22,994 bases of DNA. Origin: a virus. The stretch spans positions 1 to 22,994 of IMG/VR virus record IMGVR_UViG_3300033154_000149. One strand, given 5' to 3'. Below the pieces are notes generated by a model. It was given only the letters and a program-made list of their open reading frames with translations, was not told the DNA's origin and searched no databases. The translations under genes and the position numbers were made by a program. Below are positions 1-8,088 of the stretch, one piece after another. Every line of letters begins with the position of its first letter. Position 1 is the stretch's first letter.

Positions 1-222
1 GAAAAGAAAAAAGAAGGTCGTTGGATGGTGTGTAAGGTTCAAGTCAGTCTGAGTGGAGTACCTTCAACACTGATATATGATGAATCTAGACGATTTCATC
101 ATCAATGTGAACGTGAATTTGGAGAGAAACTGCTTGGTGATGAATTGAAGGGTTTCTTTAAAATGCGATTTCGTGACGGAGAATTATATGTCCACAAAAG
201 AGTTACAAACAGAAGTTGGTAA
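1..222 (+). CDS. Small hypothetical protein, possibly cut by window start
   Basis: This frame is open from base 1, so the gene may enter from outside the window. The first ATG is at 25, preceded by an AAGAAGG-like ribosome site at 11-17 with about 7 bases of spacing, so a complete 65-residue protein starting at 25 is also possible. The product is rich in charged residues (an RRFHHQCERE stretch and a C-terminal RVTNRSW). No membrane segment or known motif is visible. It overlaps the next ORF by about 35 bases. Function unknown. Confidence 0.5.
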   Translation, partial: EKKKEGRWMVCKVQVSLSGVPSTLIYDESRRFHHQCEREFGEKLLGDELKGFFKMRFRDGELYVHKRVTNRSW

Positions 223-370
223 GTTATATCATCACAAAACGATCAAAGAAGATGAATACATACATTATTATATTGAGGGTGTATTTATAACGAAACACCA
301 CAAAGATACAAGAATCCAGCCGATGTTAGATTTCCATTATAATCTACTTAAGAAACGAAAAATCAAGTAA
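188..370 (+). CDS. Small hypothetical protein
   Basis: The frame is open from a GTG at 173, but the ATG at 188 has a GGAG 7 bases upstream, so the 60-residue version (starting MSTKELQTEV) is preferred. The product is basic, ending in a KKRKIK tail, with several aromatic and histidine residues in the middle. No recognised domain. It is the last gene before the first strong promoter and so belongs to an upstream transcription unit. Function unknown. Confidence 0.5.
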   Translation: MSTKELQTEVGKLYHHKTIKEDEYIHYYIEGVFITKHHKDTRIQPMLDFHYNLLKKRKIK

Positions 371-400
371 TATAAATCAGTTATAATACTGTGAACATAC

Positions 401-429
401 TTGACAAAGCGTCTTCCGTGTGTTAAAAT
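401..429 (+). promoter_or_regulatory. Sigma70-type promoter P1 (extended -10)
   Basis: TTGACA at 401-406, a 17-base spacer, then TAAAAT at 424-429. The spacer ends in GTGTGT, giving an extended -10 (TGT directly before the hexamer). The same GTGTGTTAAAAT string occurs at two other promoters in this window (9398-9426 and 16768-16796). It lies about 50 bases before the small zinc protein and drives the main replication operon. Confidence 0.85.
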
Positions 430-476
430 GTTTTATCGTTTAAAATCAACCCCAAAACTATAACAGGAGGTGCTTA

Positions 477-770
477 ATGACAGTAGTTAAGAAACGTACA
501 GCCACCAGAAAAGAACAACAATGCGGTGTCTGTAATCGTAAAATCACGTTGACAGAAAGTTATTTTGACACGGATGAAAAAATAGGTAAAAAGCCTTGGG
601 ATACCAAAAAGATCTGCACGACGTGTCACCCATCAGGCGAAGTAACAGAAGTAAAGAAGGCACCGAAAAAAACAGCCGCACCCAAAGTCGAAGATACACC
701 CCCAGTAGCTGAAGAAGTTAAAGAATTACCACCAAAAGAAACGGAATTCACACCACCTGTAAACCCATAA
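477..770 (+). CDS. Small zinc-binding protein with proline-rich tail
   Basis: The 97-residue product starts 6 bases after a perfect AGGAGG (465-470) and is the first gene behind promoter P1. Residues 16-19 form CGVC and residues 47-50 form CTTC, a four-cysteine zinc-ribbon-like arrangement. From about residue 58 the chain is low-complexity, alternating Lys/Glu and Pro (TPPVAEE, LPPKE, TPPVNP), so it is probably an unstructured tail. The same Pro-rich style appears in the SSB that follows. Its position suggests an early, highly expressed replication accessory or transcription-related protein, but no specific function can be assigned. Confidence 0.75.
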   Translation: MTVVKKRTATRKEQQCGVCNRKITLTESYFDTDEKIGKKPWDTKKICTTCHPSGEVTEVKKAPKKTAAPKVEDTPPVAEEVKELPPKETEFTPPVNP

Positions 771-813
771 ATATAAACTAAATAAAAACCGTGATGATAA
801 AGGAGTATTCAAC

Positions 814-1956
814 ATGTCTAAACAGTATGCTATAATGAAAGATGGAAAATGTGTTTTTGGACCCGTTCCAGAAGCAGATTATCAAAAGATAGTAACCCAC
901 CTCAACACATTCACCCCAGAAGAAAGAAAGACTTATAAAGTCGTATTCACGACTGCGAAGTCTGAGGCACCTGCAGTAACACCTCCTGTCACAACACCAC
1001 CAGCAGCAGTCACACCACCTGCACCAGTAACACCACCAGTACAAGAGAAAGTTGCACCACCAGTAACACCTCCTGCCGCACAAGCACCTGCAGTTGAAAC
1101 ACCCCCTGCAACAGAACAGCCTGCCGATGAATATACATTTGATAATAATGCCACTGCCGCATTTTCAAGTCATGTAGAGGGCGGTGGTTCATCTGAGTAT
1201 TGGAAACCCAAAGATGGTAAGAATCTTGTCAGATTATTGCCTCTTGGTGGTATTAATCCGAATGACTGGAAGACACCATATCCAATGTTATTATCAGGGT
1301 TGCATCCTAACGTTGGGTTATCAATGCAAGAAATGGTATATTGCCCACGTTTGACGCATAATCAGGCATGTCCAATTTGTGCGTTCGTTTGGAAGTTGTA
1401 TAATAACAACAATGAAGAAGACAAGGCACTTGCAAAGAAAATCAAGTCATACAAACGTATTTTGATGAACATTATTGATCTTAGTGATCTTGATGCTGGT
1501 GTTCAAAAGTATGCATTTGGTAAGAAACTTGCAGGAAAAATTGTTTCGTATTTGCAAGATCCTGATACACGATATGTATTGCATCCTGATAAGGGTAACA
1601 ATTTCATATTAATCAAGAAAACCATCGATGGATATCCCAATTACGATGAATCTCGTTTCGAAATGAAGTCTACTCCATTATCTGGTATTTTACCAGAGTG
1701 GCGTAAGGGCATTCATGATTTACGTAAGGACGTCGTTGAGAAATCGTATGATGAATTAGCAGTTGTTTTGCGTGAGACAAAGAAGGCATTATTGGAATCT
1801 TCAACAGATGATGTTGCTCCTGTTGAATCTCATGCAGTCGAAACTGTTGCTCAAGCACCAGCTGCCGCAGATAATCAGTTTGGTGGACCCGAAGGTACCG
1901 AAGTTCAAGAGGTTTCTCTTGAAGAGTTAGACACAAAATTGAATAACTTTAAATAA
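814..1956 (+). CDS. ssDNA-binding protein, T4 gp32-like, with Pro-rich insert
   Basis: The 380-residue product starts 8 bases after AGGAG (801-805). Residues 1-50 form a short N-terminal segment. About 50-105 is a proline/threonine-rich linker built from repeats such as VTPP and APVTPP. From about residue 115 the core resembles phage gp32-type SSBs: GKNLVRLLPLGG, then a zinc site CPRLTHNQACPIC (Cys, His, Cys, Cys), which gp32 proteins use structurally. The C-terminus is acidic (EVQEVSLEELD), typical of SSB tails that recruit replication and recombination partners. Its place at the head of the replication operon fits coating of ssDNA at the fork and during UvsX-type recombination. The N-terminal extension and long linker are unusual for gp32. 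Confidence 0.85.
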   Translation: MSKQYAIMKDGKCVFGPVPEADYQKIVTHLNTFTPEERKTYKVVFTTAKSEAPAVTPPVTTPPAAVTPPAPVTPPVQEKVAPPVTPPAAQAPAVETPPATEQPADEYTFDNNATAAFSSHVEGGGSSEYWKPKDGKNLVRLLPLGGINPNDWKTPYPMLLSGLHPNVGLSMQEMVYCPRLTHNQACPICAFVWKLYNNNNEEDKALAKKIKSYKRILMNIIDLSDLDAGVQKYAFGKKLAGKIVSYLQDPDTRYVLHPDKGNNFILIKKTIDGYPNYDESRFEMKSTPLSGILPEWRKGIHDLRKDVVEKSYDELAVVLRETKKALLESSTDDVAPVESHAVETVAQAPAAADNQFGGPEGTEVQEVSLEELDTKLNNFK

Positions 1957-1977
1957 TCGGTATCATTGGGGAAAGTA

Positions 1978-2868
1978 ATGAGTGGTGTAGTTAATGCAAA
2001 ATCTGCTGGTGGAGGACGCTACATAGCGGCATGTTGTCCGTTCTGTGTAGAATCTGGTAAAACACCCGACACGAAGTATCATTTAAGAGTTGAAAAGGAC
2101 AGATACATATACTGCTATCGTTGTGGCTTTAAGAAGTCATACGCATGGTTTATTGGTCTTTACACTTTTAATGTTGAGAATACACAGTCGTTATTAAGTC
2201 GTCCTACCGTTGTTCAAGCGACTGAATTTGATGTGTACATATCACAGAATACTAAGTCGTTCGATTCAGATTCATACTACTGCAAGGCTGCACTAAATTA
2301 CCTCACAAAAAGAAAAATCAGCGAAGAATTAATCAATTGGTTGGACATCAGACTAGGAACGAAACTGATGGAAGGTAGAGTTGTATTCGTTGATGTTGTA
2401 AATCGTTATTACATGGGTCGTGGCTTTCTACCATCTGTAAAACCAAAGACACTTAACCCGTCGTCTGGTACCCGTCCGTTGATGTATTTTGACAAGTTTA
2501 GAGAAGATGACCTATATTTGGTCGAGGGTGTCTTCGACGCCATACCGTTTGTTAAGACTAACAATAACGTGTGTGCCTTGCTGGGTAAAGACATTGCTAA
2601 AAATCAGTTGGATTTGTTAAAACAGACGGGTGCTAAGACAATTTTAATTGCTCTTGATGTTGGTGCTGAAACTGATGCAGACAAACTTGCTGTGTCAATA
2701 GCCAATACTATACCACTTGTCAATATTGGTGTTTATACGTATAACAACAGAAATGATCCACGTCAAGATCCAGCTGATTATGATTTGGCTTTCTTTGACG
2801 AAACTGAAATTTTTTGGATGAGATTAATAGGAAAAGATGGTCAAGTTCATGCAAGAAGTATTGATTGA
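1978..2868 (+). CDS. DNA primase (CHC2 zinc finger plus Toprim)
   Basis: The frame is open from a TTG at 1966, but ATG 1978 has a GGGGA 5 bases upstream and is preferred (296 residues). Residues 20-23 (CPFC) and 46-49 (CYRC) form the CHC2-type zinc finger that recognises ssDNA template. The Toprim half has LYLVEGVFDAI (Glu about 183), then ALLGKD, then LIALDVGAETDADKLA. The usual Toprim DxD reads D-V-G here, with extra acidic residues just after, so metal coordination may differ. It makes RNA primers at the fork and probably works with the DnaB-type helicase two genes on; in T7 these two functions are one polypeptide. Confidence 0.85.
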   Translation: MSGVVNAKSAGGGRYIAACCPFCVESGKTPDTKYHLRVEKDRYIYCYRCGFKKSYAWFIGLYTFNVENTQSLLSRPTVVQATEFDVYISQNTKSFDSDSYYCKAALNYLTKRKISEELINWLDIRLGTKLMEGRVVFVDVVNRYYMGRGFLPSVKPKTLNPSSGTRPLMYFDKFREDDLYLVEGVFDAIPFVKTNNNVCALLGKDIAKNQLDLLKQTGAKTILIALDVGAETDADKLAVSIANTIPLVNIGVYTYNNRNDPRQDPADYDLAFFDETEIFWMRLIGKDGQVHARSID

Positions 2869-2879
2869 GGAGTTATTAG

Positions 2880-4109
2880 GTGCAACTTGAATTAAAAGAA
2901 GAACAAAAGAAGGCGCTCAAATTCATACTTGATGTACCACGTTCTGGGTTGTTTGTTGGTACTGGTTGTGGTAAGACAGTAATTACACAACTTTATTTAA
3001 AGATTTTAGATGAACCAGCGCTTATCATAATGCCAGCGTACATTCGTGATCATCAGATATGGGAAAAAGAAAATGATAAGTTTAATCTTGGACTCGATTT
3101 ATCTACTAATTGGAATATGCCAGGCAAGATATTGATGGTGTCGTATGAACATGCAAAGGCAAACCCAGAAATACTAGATGATTATGAAGTTGTCATACTT
3201 GAAGAGGCACATTGTATTGCAGACACTTCTACTATAAGATTCAAAAATTTACATACAAGAATAAAGAAAAAGAAACGTGTTGTGTTGTTGTCTGGTTATC
3301 CAGTTGAAAATCACTTGAAAGAAATATTTGTTGTTTCTCTTATTACCAATGTTCTTGGTTACAACTACAAGAAGTTTTTATTGGAATACTTTAATATAGT
3401 AGAGAAAAATCGTAGGGTTATTAAGGCAACACCAAAGAGAGGTGCTGTTAATAAGATAATTCAATTGATTAAACCATTTGTTTTTGTAGCAAATAAAGAT
3501 TTGTTCTTTGACACACCAGTTAAAAAAGAGAATTTAGTTATACGATATGAGTTATCAGATTATCAAAAGAACCTGATTAATGAATTGAGTGAAAACTACA
3601 AATACACAGATGAAAGACTGCATGTTAGTTGTAAGAATGATCTGGTCGTGTTTGGTAAAGTAATGCAAATTGTGTCTGGATTTGTGTATGAAACTGATAA
3701 TCAAAAAGAGTTGAATCCAGTTTTCTTTGACGAGAATCCAAAACGTGATAAGTTGTTAGAAGTTTTAAATGGAAAGACTAATTTTTTATTGTGGTATTTA
3801 TTTGACGCAGAGGCACCAATGGTGAAAGAATTTGGTGATAGATGCCGACTGTCAAAATTGCAAACAGATTCACGTGGGTTAAATCTTCAAGAGTACAAAT
3901 TTTCAATGTATTACACACTTCCATTATCAGGTGGTCAGTTCTTGCAGTCAGTTGATAGGTTGTATCGTATAGGTAGAACGGAAGACGTTGTATCAGTTGT
4001 ATTACTTCCAAATGGTGTTTTTGGCGATAAAATGTTTAAAATGACAGAGGGCAAACATAAATTGACAGGTAAATTCATTAAGGATTTATTAAGAGTGAGG
4101 ATTGTCTAA
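2880..4109 (+). CDS. SF2 / SNF2-like DNA helicase
   Basis: Start is GTG 2880, placed by a GAGGAG 7 bases upstream (2867-2872). In the 409-residue product, an N-terminal Q-motif-like segment (LKEEQKKALKFIL) precedes Walker A GTGCGKT (27-33), motif II LEEAH (107-111) and motif III LSGYPVEN (137-144), which matches the SNF2 pattern LTGTPxxN. The C-terminal half has GLNLQE and RLYRIGRTE, corresponding to motifs V and VI (arginine finger). At 409 residues it is a minimal version of the family. It is probably an ATP-driven translocase for fork restart or branch migration, analogous in role to T4 UvsW or Dda; which one is not decidable here. Confidence 0.8.
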   Translation: MQLELKEEQKKALKFILDVPRSGLFVGTGCGKTVITQLYLKILDEPALIIMPAYIRDHQIWEKENDKFNLGLDLSTNWNMPGKILMVSYEHAKANPEILDDYEVVILEEAHCIADTSTIRFKNLHTRIKKKKRVVLLSGYPVENHLKEIFVVSLITNVLGYNYKKFLLEYFNIVEKNRRVIKATPKRGAVNKIIQLIKPFVFVANKDLFFDTPVKKENLVIRYELSDYQKNLINELSENYKYTDERLHVSCKNDLVVFGKVMQIVSGFVYETDNQKELNPVFFDENPKRDKLLEVLNGKTNFLLWYLFDAEAPMVKEFGDRCRLSKLQTDSRGLNLQEYKFSMYYTLPLSGGQFLQSVDRLYRIGRTEDVVSVVLLPNGVFGDKMFKMTEGKHKLTGKFIKDLLRVRIV

Positions 4110-4255
4110 TGGGACAAAGACAAATAAAGAAATTCAGAAAAGAATTGCGTAAAGAAAAACAAGAGTTGTTTAATATGATAATGGAATCGATAAGAGAAAT
4201 GCCATTTAAAGAACGAATGGCGTTTGCTTGGAAGATTATAAGAAAGAAATGCTAA
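4109..4255 (+). CDS. Tiny basic protein (48 aa) between helicase genes
   Basis: It begins in a TAATG overlap with the SNF2-like helicase stop and ends exactly one base before the DnaB-type helicase ATG, so the spacing is tightly fitted. A TGAGG lies 8 bases upstream of the ATG. The product starts MGQRQIKKFRKELRKEKQEL and is strongly basic and helical-looking, with a Lys/Arg-rich N-terminus and a KIIRKKC end. Nothing identifies a function. A nucleic-acid-binding or helicase accessory role is inference from charge and position only. Confidence 0.7.
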   Translation: MGQRQIKKFRKELRKEKQELFNMIMESIREMPFKERMAFAWKIIRKKC

Positions 4256-5539
4256 ATGATTAGTACAGACGTATTCGAATTAAGTTTGTTGTCAGCAATG
4301 TTAAAAAATGAAGATATGATGAAGAAGATCATCGGCATGGTAGATAGTAACATGTTTTCTTCTTCAATGTCTGTTGAAATCTTTGATATAGTTAATGGTT
4401 ATCAAGCAGAGTATGGCAAAATTCCGTCCAAACACGACATCATTCACCTTTTTAAAAAGGGAAAGCCAATTGAAGATGTTAAGCAGTTTAGTGATTTACT
4501 TGAATTGTTGTTGAATCAGGATGTTAACCAAGACTTTGTGATGAATGAGTTAAATAAGTACATAAAGTTGAGGTCACTCGAACATCTATTTAAGAAACAG
4601 TACGACCATGCGAAGTCAGGCATGGAGGTTGACATATCAAACATCATTTCTGATATGTTCAAGATTCAGTTTGACACGTTGAAAGATAGAAAAATGTATG
4701 GTGTTGGACTTGATGAAGTTGATTTTCTAGTTGAACAGAGTAAGAGAAGAAACTACATACCAACGAACGTTTCATTTCTGAATGAGAAACTTGATGGTGG
4801 TGGGATTGCAAATGGTCAATTGGGTATTATTCTTGCACCACCTAACTATGGTAAGACGATGATGTTGTTGAATTTTGCATTACACGCCTACTTGAAAAGA
4901 TTTAACGTATTGTTTGTTACACTTGAAATGGAATCATATTCTATTATGAGACGTTGCATGACGTTACTTGCAGGTGCTCTACATGAAGAAATGACGCATG
5001 AAAAGTTGAGGCAGATAACCACCAAACTTGAGAATCAGTTCAAGATTCTATACCGACCTGTTCGTTCATTGACAGTTGATTATTTGTACTCAGTATACCA
5101 TCAGGCTATGGCAGATGGTGTAAAGTTTGACGTTATGTATATTGACTATGCTGACTTGTTGACAACAACAGTTGGTCATAAAGAGAAACGATTTGAGTTG
5201 TCTGATATATTCACTGGATTGAAGGGAATGGCACAGATTTTGGACATACCAGTTTGGTCTGCAACACAGACGAATCGTGAAGGCATGAAAGCAGAGACGG
5301 TGACGATGGAACATTTATCAGAAGATTTCAGTAAAGGCATGATTTCTGACATCATATTGTCATTGTCGAATAAGATGGCACCTGGTCGAGTAGTAAAGTT
5401 GTACCTTACAAAACAACGTGAAGGTGAATCAAATGTAACAATATCAACGTATGTAAATGGTAATTTATGGTGCGAAGAAAACGAAGAGGCATTGAATAGT
5501 GTTAATCTTGATGGAGCAGAGGAAGGAGTTGCTTTATGA
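4256..5539 (+). CDS. Replicative DNA helicase, DnaB family
   Basis: The 427-residue product has a DnaB N-terminal-type helical domain (residues about 5-110, with ELSLLSAMLKNED) followed by a RecA-fold motor. Walker A is APPNYGKT (194-201), with Ala in place of the first Gly, a variation common in phage DnaB homologues. Motif H1a-like TLEME is at 222-226, Walker B MYIDYADLL at 294-302, and SATQTNREG at 335-343 corresponds to DnaB's SQLNR sensor. It unwinds the fork as a hexamer. It sits between primase/helicase genes and the polymerase, completing the replisome core. Its stop overlaps the ATG of the next small gene (ATGA). Confidence 0.88.
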   Translation: MISTDVFELSLLSAMLKNEDMMKKIIGMVDSNMFSSSMSVEIFDIVNGYQAEYGKIPSKHDIIHLFKKGKPIEDVKQFSDLLELLLNQDVNQDFVMNELNKYIKLRSLEHLFKKQYDHAKSGMEVDISNIISDMFKIQFDTLKDRKMYGVGLDEVDFLVEQSKRRNYIPTNVSFLNEKLDGGGIANGQLGIILAPPNYGKTMMLLNFALHAYLKRFNVLFVTLEMESYSIMRRCMTLLAGALHEEMTHEKLRQITTKLENQFKILYRPVRSLTVDYLYSVYHQAMADGVKFDVMYIDYADLLTTTVGHKEKRFELSDIFTGLKGMAQILDIPVWSATQTNREGMKAETVTMEHLSEDFSKGMISDIILSLSNKMAPGRVVKLYLTKQREGESNVTISTYVNGNLWCEENEEALNSVNLDGAEEGVAL

Positions 5540-5631
5540 TTGGTGATTTTTTGATGAAACTTGGATGGACATTACTTTTATCAGGCGGTGTTTCGTTTGG
5601 GCTTGGTATGATCATTAACACATGGAGTTAA
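5536..5631 (+). CDS. 31-aa single-pass membrane microprotein
   Basis: It overlaps the DnaB stop as ATGA and has an AGGAG 7 bases upstream (5524-5528), so translation is well supported despite its size. The product begins MIGDFLMKLGW and consists almost entirely of one hydrophobic, Gly-rich helix ending NTWS. Its own end carries the GGAG (5624-5627) that serves the polymerase start, so it may exist partly to couple translation of helicase and polymerase. A true membrane function is unproven. Confidence 0.6.
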   Translation: MIGDFLMKLGWTLLLSGGVSFGLGMIINTWS

Positions 5632-5632
5632 A

Positions 5633-8074
5633 ATGGAACCGTATTCTTTATTAAATAATCAGGGTCTTGCGACTTGTTCAGAATGCCCGTTAAACGGTGC
5701 AAAACCTGTTTTCTCTTATTTTACAGACGAGAGTATTGATGTATTGGTTATTGGTCAGTCTCCCGGATACCAAGAAGTGGAACAGAGCAGACCATTTATA
5801 GGTCGTTCTGGTGAGTTGATTAATAACGTCTTACATAAGTACACGAAGAAAATTGGCTACATAAACTCAATGAATTGCAGACCACTAGATGATGGTATTG
5901 GTAAAGATAGAGCACCAGCTGCCGTAGAATTGAAATGTTGCAGAGAAAGACTAGTAGAAGACATCAAATATGCACTCGAAGAGTTGAAACCAAAAGTTGT
6001 ATTAGTGCTTGGTGGTGTTGCTAAAAAAGAGTATAAGAAGTTGATAAAGAAATACCCAGAAGTTGAGGATACAGTAACGTACATGATGGAACACCCGTCA
6101 TATATATTGCGTAATGACTTCATGATGAAACCATACATTCAAAATTTGCATAATTCATTGAAGTCAGTATTTGTGGTTGAGAATACCAACGTTGTAGATA
6201 CCTTTCTCTTATATAACAACAATATGAAGTTTAATTTTCTTGCAGACTGCAAAAAGACGAATGGTGTTGGTCTCGATATTGAGACTAATGGACTTGACGT
6301 ATTTTCTGAGGAATTCTTCATTGGTACGTTTGGTTTTACGTGCGATGATAATTCGTATTTCTTTGATTTTCGTAAGCCTGAATTCTTTGGTAAGGATGGC
6401 AAATGGTATGGAACAAGTAAGAACGACGTTTATGATTTTAGAGAATGTGAACCTTTAATACAGGTGTTGAAAGACCCGTCAATTCAGAAGGTAATTGCAA
6501 ACGTCATGTACGACGCTGTTGCTATTCATTACGCTGGAGTAGAAATCAATAATATTACTGATTTATTTCCACTTGCGTCTATGTATGACAACATGCATTA
6601 TGAGTACAGTTTAGAGGCTATTTGCATGAGATACATGCCTGAATACGCTGCCTATAAAAATAAGTTTAAGTTGAGCATTACAGATCATAACTATATGGCA
6701 GTTGATGTAAAGAATTTGATGATATACAACTGTTTTGATTCGTGGTCGACCAAGAGTTTGTATGATCTTTTGTATGCGAAACTTCCTGCAAAGACACGAA
6801 CGTTGTTTAATAATGTTTATATTCCATTGATGGCTACACTGGTCGAAGTTAAGTGTACTGGTATTAGAATTGATCAAGAGTTATTTGAAAAGTACGTAAA
6901 GACTTTTGAGGACAGATATGCTGAAATAAGTAGATTTCTTGATAGTAAATATGGTGTTACTAACATTAATTCAACACCACAGATTAAAAAGTGGTTTTTT
7001 AAGACACTAAAGTTGAAGTCAATACGAAAAACGAAGACAGGTGGTCAATCAACTGATAAGAAGGTAATTGAGTTTTATTCAGATAGAGTACCAGACGTTA
7101 AATTGTTATACGAGGCACGTCGTTATACTAGTTTATTAACGTATTTCATGCCTGCAATAAAAGAGAATATTGACAGGTTGGGTTTGATTCATCCAAACTA
7201 CAAACAATATGGCATTCAGTCTGGTCGAATTTCATGCAGAGCACCAAACTTGCAGGGTATTCCACGTGATAAAACAGGCATTAAAGTATTAGATGAAAAC
7301 CCATTGAGGCGTATGTTTACGTCTAGAGGTAAAGATTCATTTATACTTGAATTTGATTATTCACAACAAGAGGTAAGAATTGTTGCGTTCTTATCACAAG
7401 ATCCATCAATGATTCAGGCATTTAACGATGGACTTGACATTCACAGATTTGTTGCTACATTTATATTTAATAAGAAGTATGATGATATTACTGAATTTCA
7501 ACGTCAGGTAGCAAAGGGTTGTGTATTTGGCTCTATTTTTGGTGTTTCTGCAAGAGAGTTGGCTGATACCTTAAAAGTAACAGTGAAGGCTGCAGAGGCA
7601 TACATTCAGAAATTCTTCACGAAATTTCCAAGAGTTAAGTTGTATATTGACACTCAGGGTGATATTGCAGTCAATAAGAAAGAAGTTGTATCAATACTTG
7701 GAATGCCAAGAAAGTTCATGGTCAACTCCAAAAATGAGAAAGACGTTAGACGTGAGGGAGCCAATCATCAAATTCAATCGGTTGGTGCTGTGTTCACGTT
7801 TCTTTCTCTGAATAAAATAAAAGACAGTCTGAAAGAGAGTGGACTGTTGAATAATGGTGTTAAGATGATTCATTCGGTTCATGACTCCATAATGTTTGAT
7901 GTTGAAAGAATGCACATACCATACACTATTGATGTTGTGCAGTCAATTATGACTGCTGTACCACCGTCAATTGGATTCAAAATTGCATACCCAGTTGATT
8001 ATAAGATCGGGAGTCGTTGGGGACAGGATTTAAAACTTGAAGATGTGTTAAATGAACAGGTTGTATCAACATGA
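5633..8074 (+). CDS. Uracil-DNA glycosylase / DNA polymerase I fusion
   Basis: The 813-residue product has three parts. Residues 1-180 resemble a family 4 uracil-DNA glycosylase: CSECPL (C15, C18), GQSPGYQE (41-48), RPFIGRSGE, NCRPL (C82), C102/C103 (together a plausible 4Fe-4S set) and EHPSY (H154). Residues 210-380 are a 3'-5' exonuclease with D215/E217 (LDIET), D294 and YNCFD (D369), so proofreading looks intact. Residues 390-813 are a family A polymerase: motif A FDYSQQE (D575), motif B RQVAKGCVFGSIFG (R624, K628, F632), motif C SVHDS (D751). There is no 5' nuclease domain. In motif B the usual Tyr is Phe636, and in motif C the usual Glu after HD is Ser752. Its neighbour purZ suggests it copies a Z-containing genome (a DpoZ-like role), which is inference. 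Confidence 0.9.
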   Translation: MEPYSLLNNQGLATCSECPLNGAKPVFSYFTDESIDVLVIGQSPGYQEVEQSRPFIGRSGELINNVLHKYTKKIGYINSMNCRPLDDGIGKDRAPAAVELKCCRERLVEDIKYALEELKPKVVLVLGGVAKKEYKKLIKKYPEVEDTVTYMMEHPSYILRNDFMMKPYIQNLHNSLKSVFVVENTNVVDTFLLYNNNMKFNFLADCKKTNGVGLDIETNGLDVFSEEFFIGTFGFTCDDNSYFFDFRKPEFFGKDGKWYGTSKNDVYDFRECEPLIQVLKDPSIQKVIANVMYDAVAIHYAGVEINNITDLFPLASMYDNMHYEYSLEAICMRYMPEYAAYKNKFKLSITDHNYMAVDVKNLMIYNCFDSWSTKSLYDLLYAKLPAKTRTLFNNVYIPLMATLVEVKCTGIRIDQELFEKYVKTFEDRYAEISRFLDSKYGVTNINSTPQIKKWFFKTLKLKSIRKTKTGGQSTDKKVIEFYSDRVPDVKLLYEARRYTSLLTYFMPAIKENIDRLGLIHPNYKQYGIQSGRISCRAPNLQGIPRDKTGIKVLDENPLRRMFTSRGKDSFILEFDYSQQEVRIVAFLSQDPSMIQAFNDGLDIHRFVATFIFNKKYDDITEFQRQVAKGCVFGSIFGVSARELADTLKVTVKAAEAYIQKFFTKFPRVKLYIDTQGDIAVNKKEVVSILGMPRKFMVNSKNEKDVRREGANHQIQSVGAVFTFLSLNKIKDSLKESGLLNNGVKMIHSVHDSIMFDVERMHIPYTIDVVQSIMTAVPPSIGFKIAYPVDYKIGSRWGQDLKLEDVLNEQVVST

Positions 8075-8088
8075 AAGGAAGGTGAGTA

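Noticed and set aside
382-387. TATAAT between the first small genes and promoter P1
   Set aside because: No -35 hexamer at suitable spacing; the TTGACA/TAAAAT pair downstream is far better.
778-1154. Cys/Trp-rich and Gly/Val-rich minus-strand ORFs
   Set aside because: They mirror the Pro-Thr repeat codons of the SSB linker; no minus-strand gene is supported anywhere in the window.
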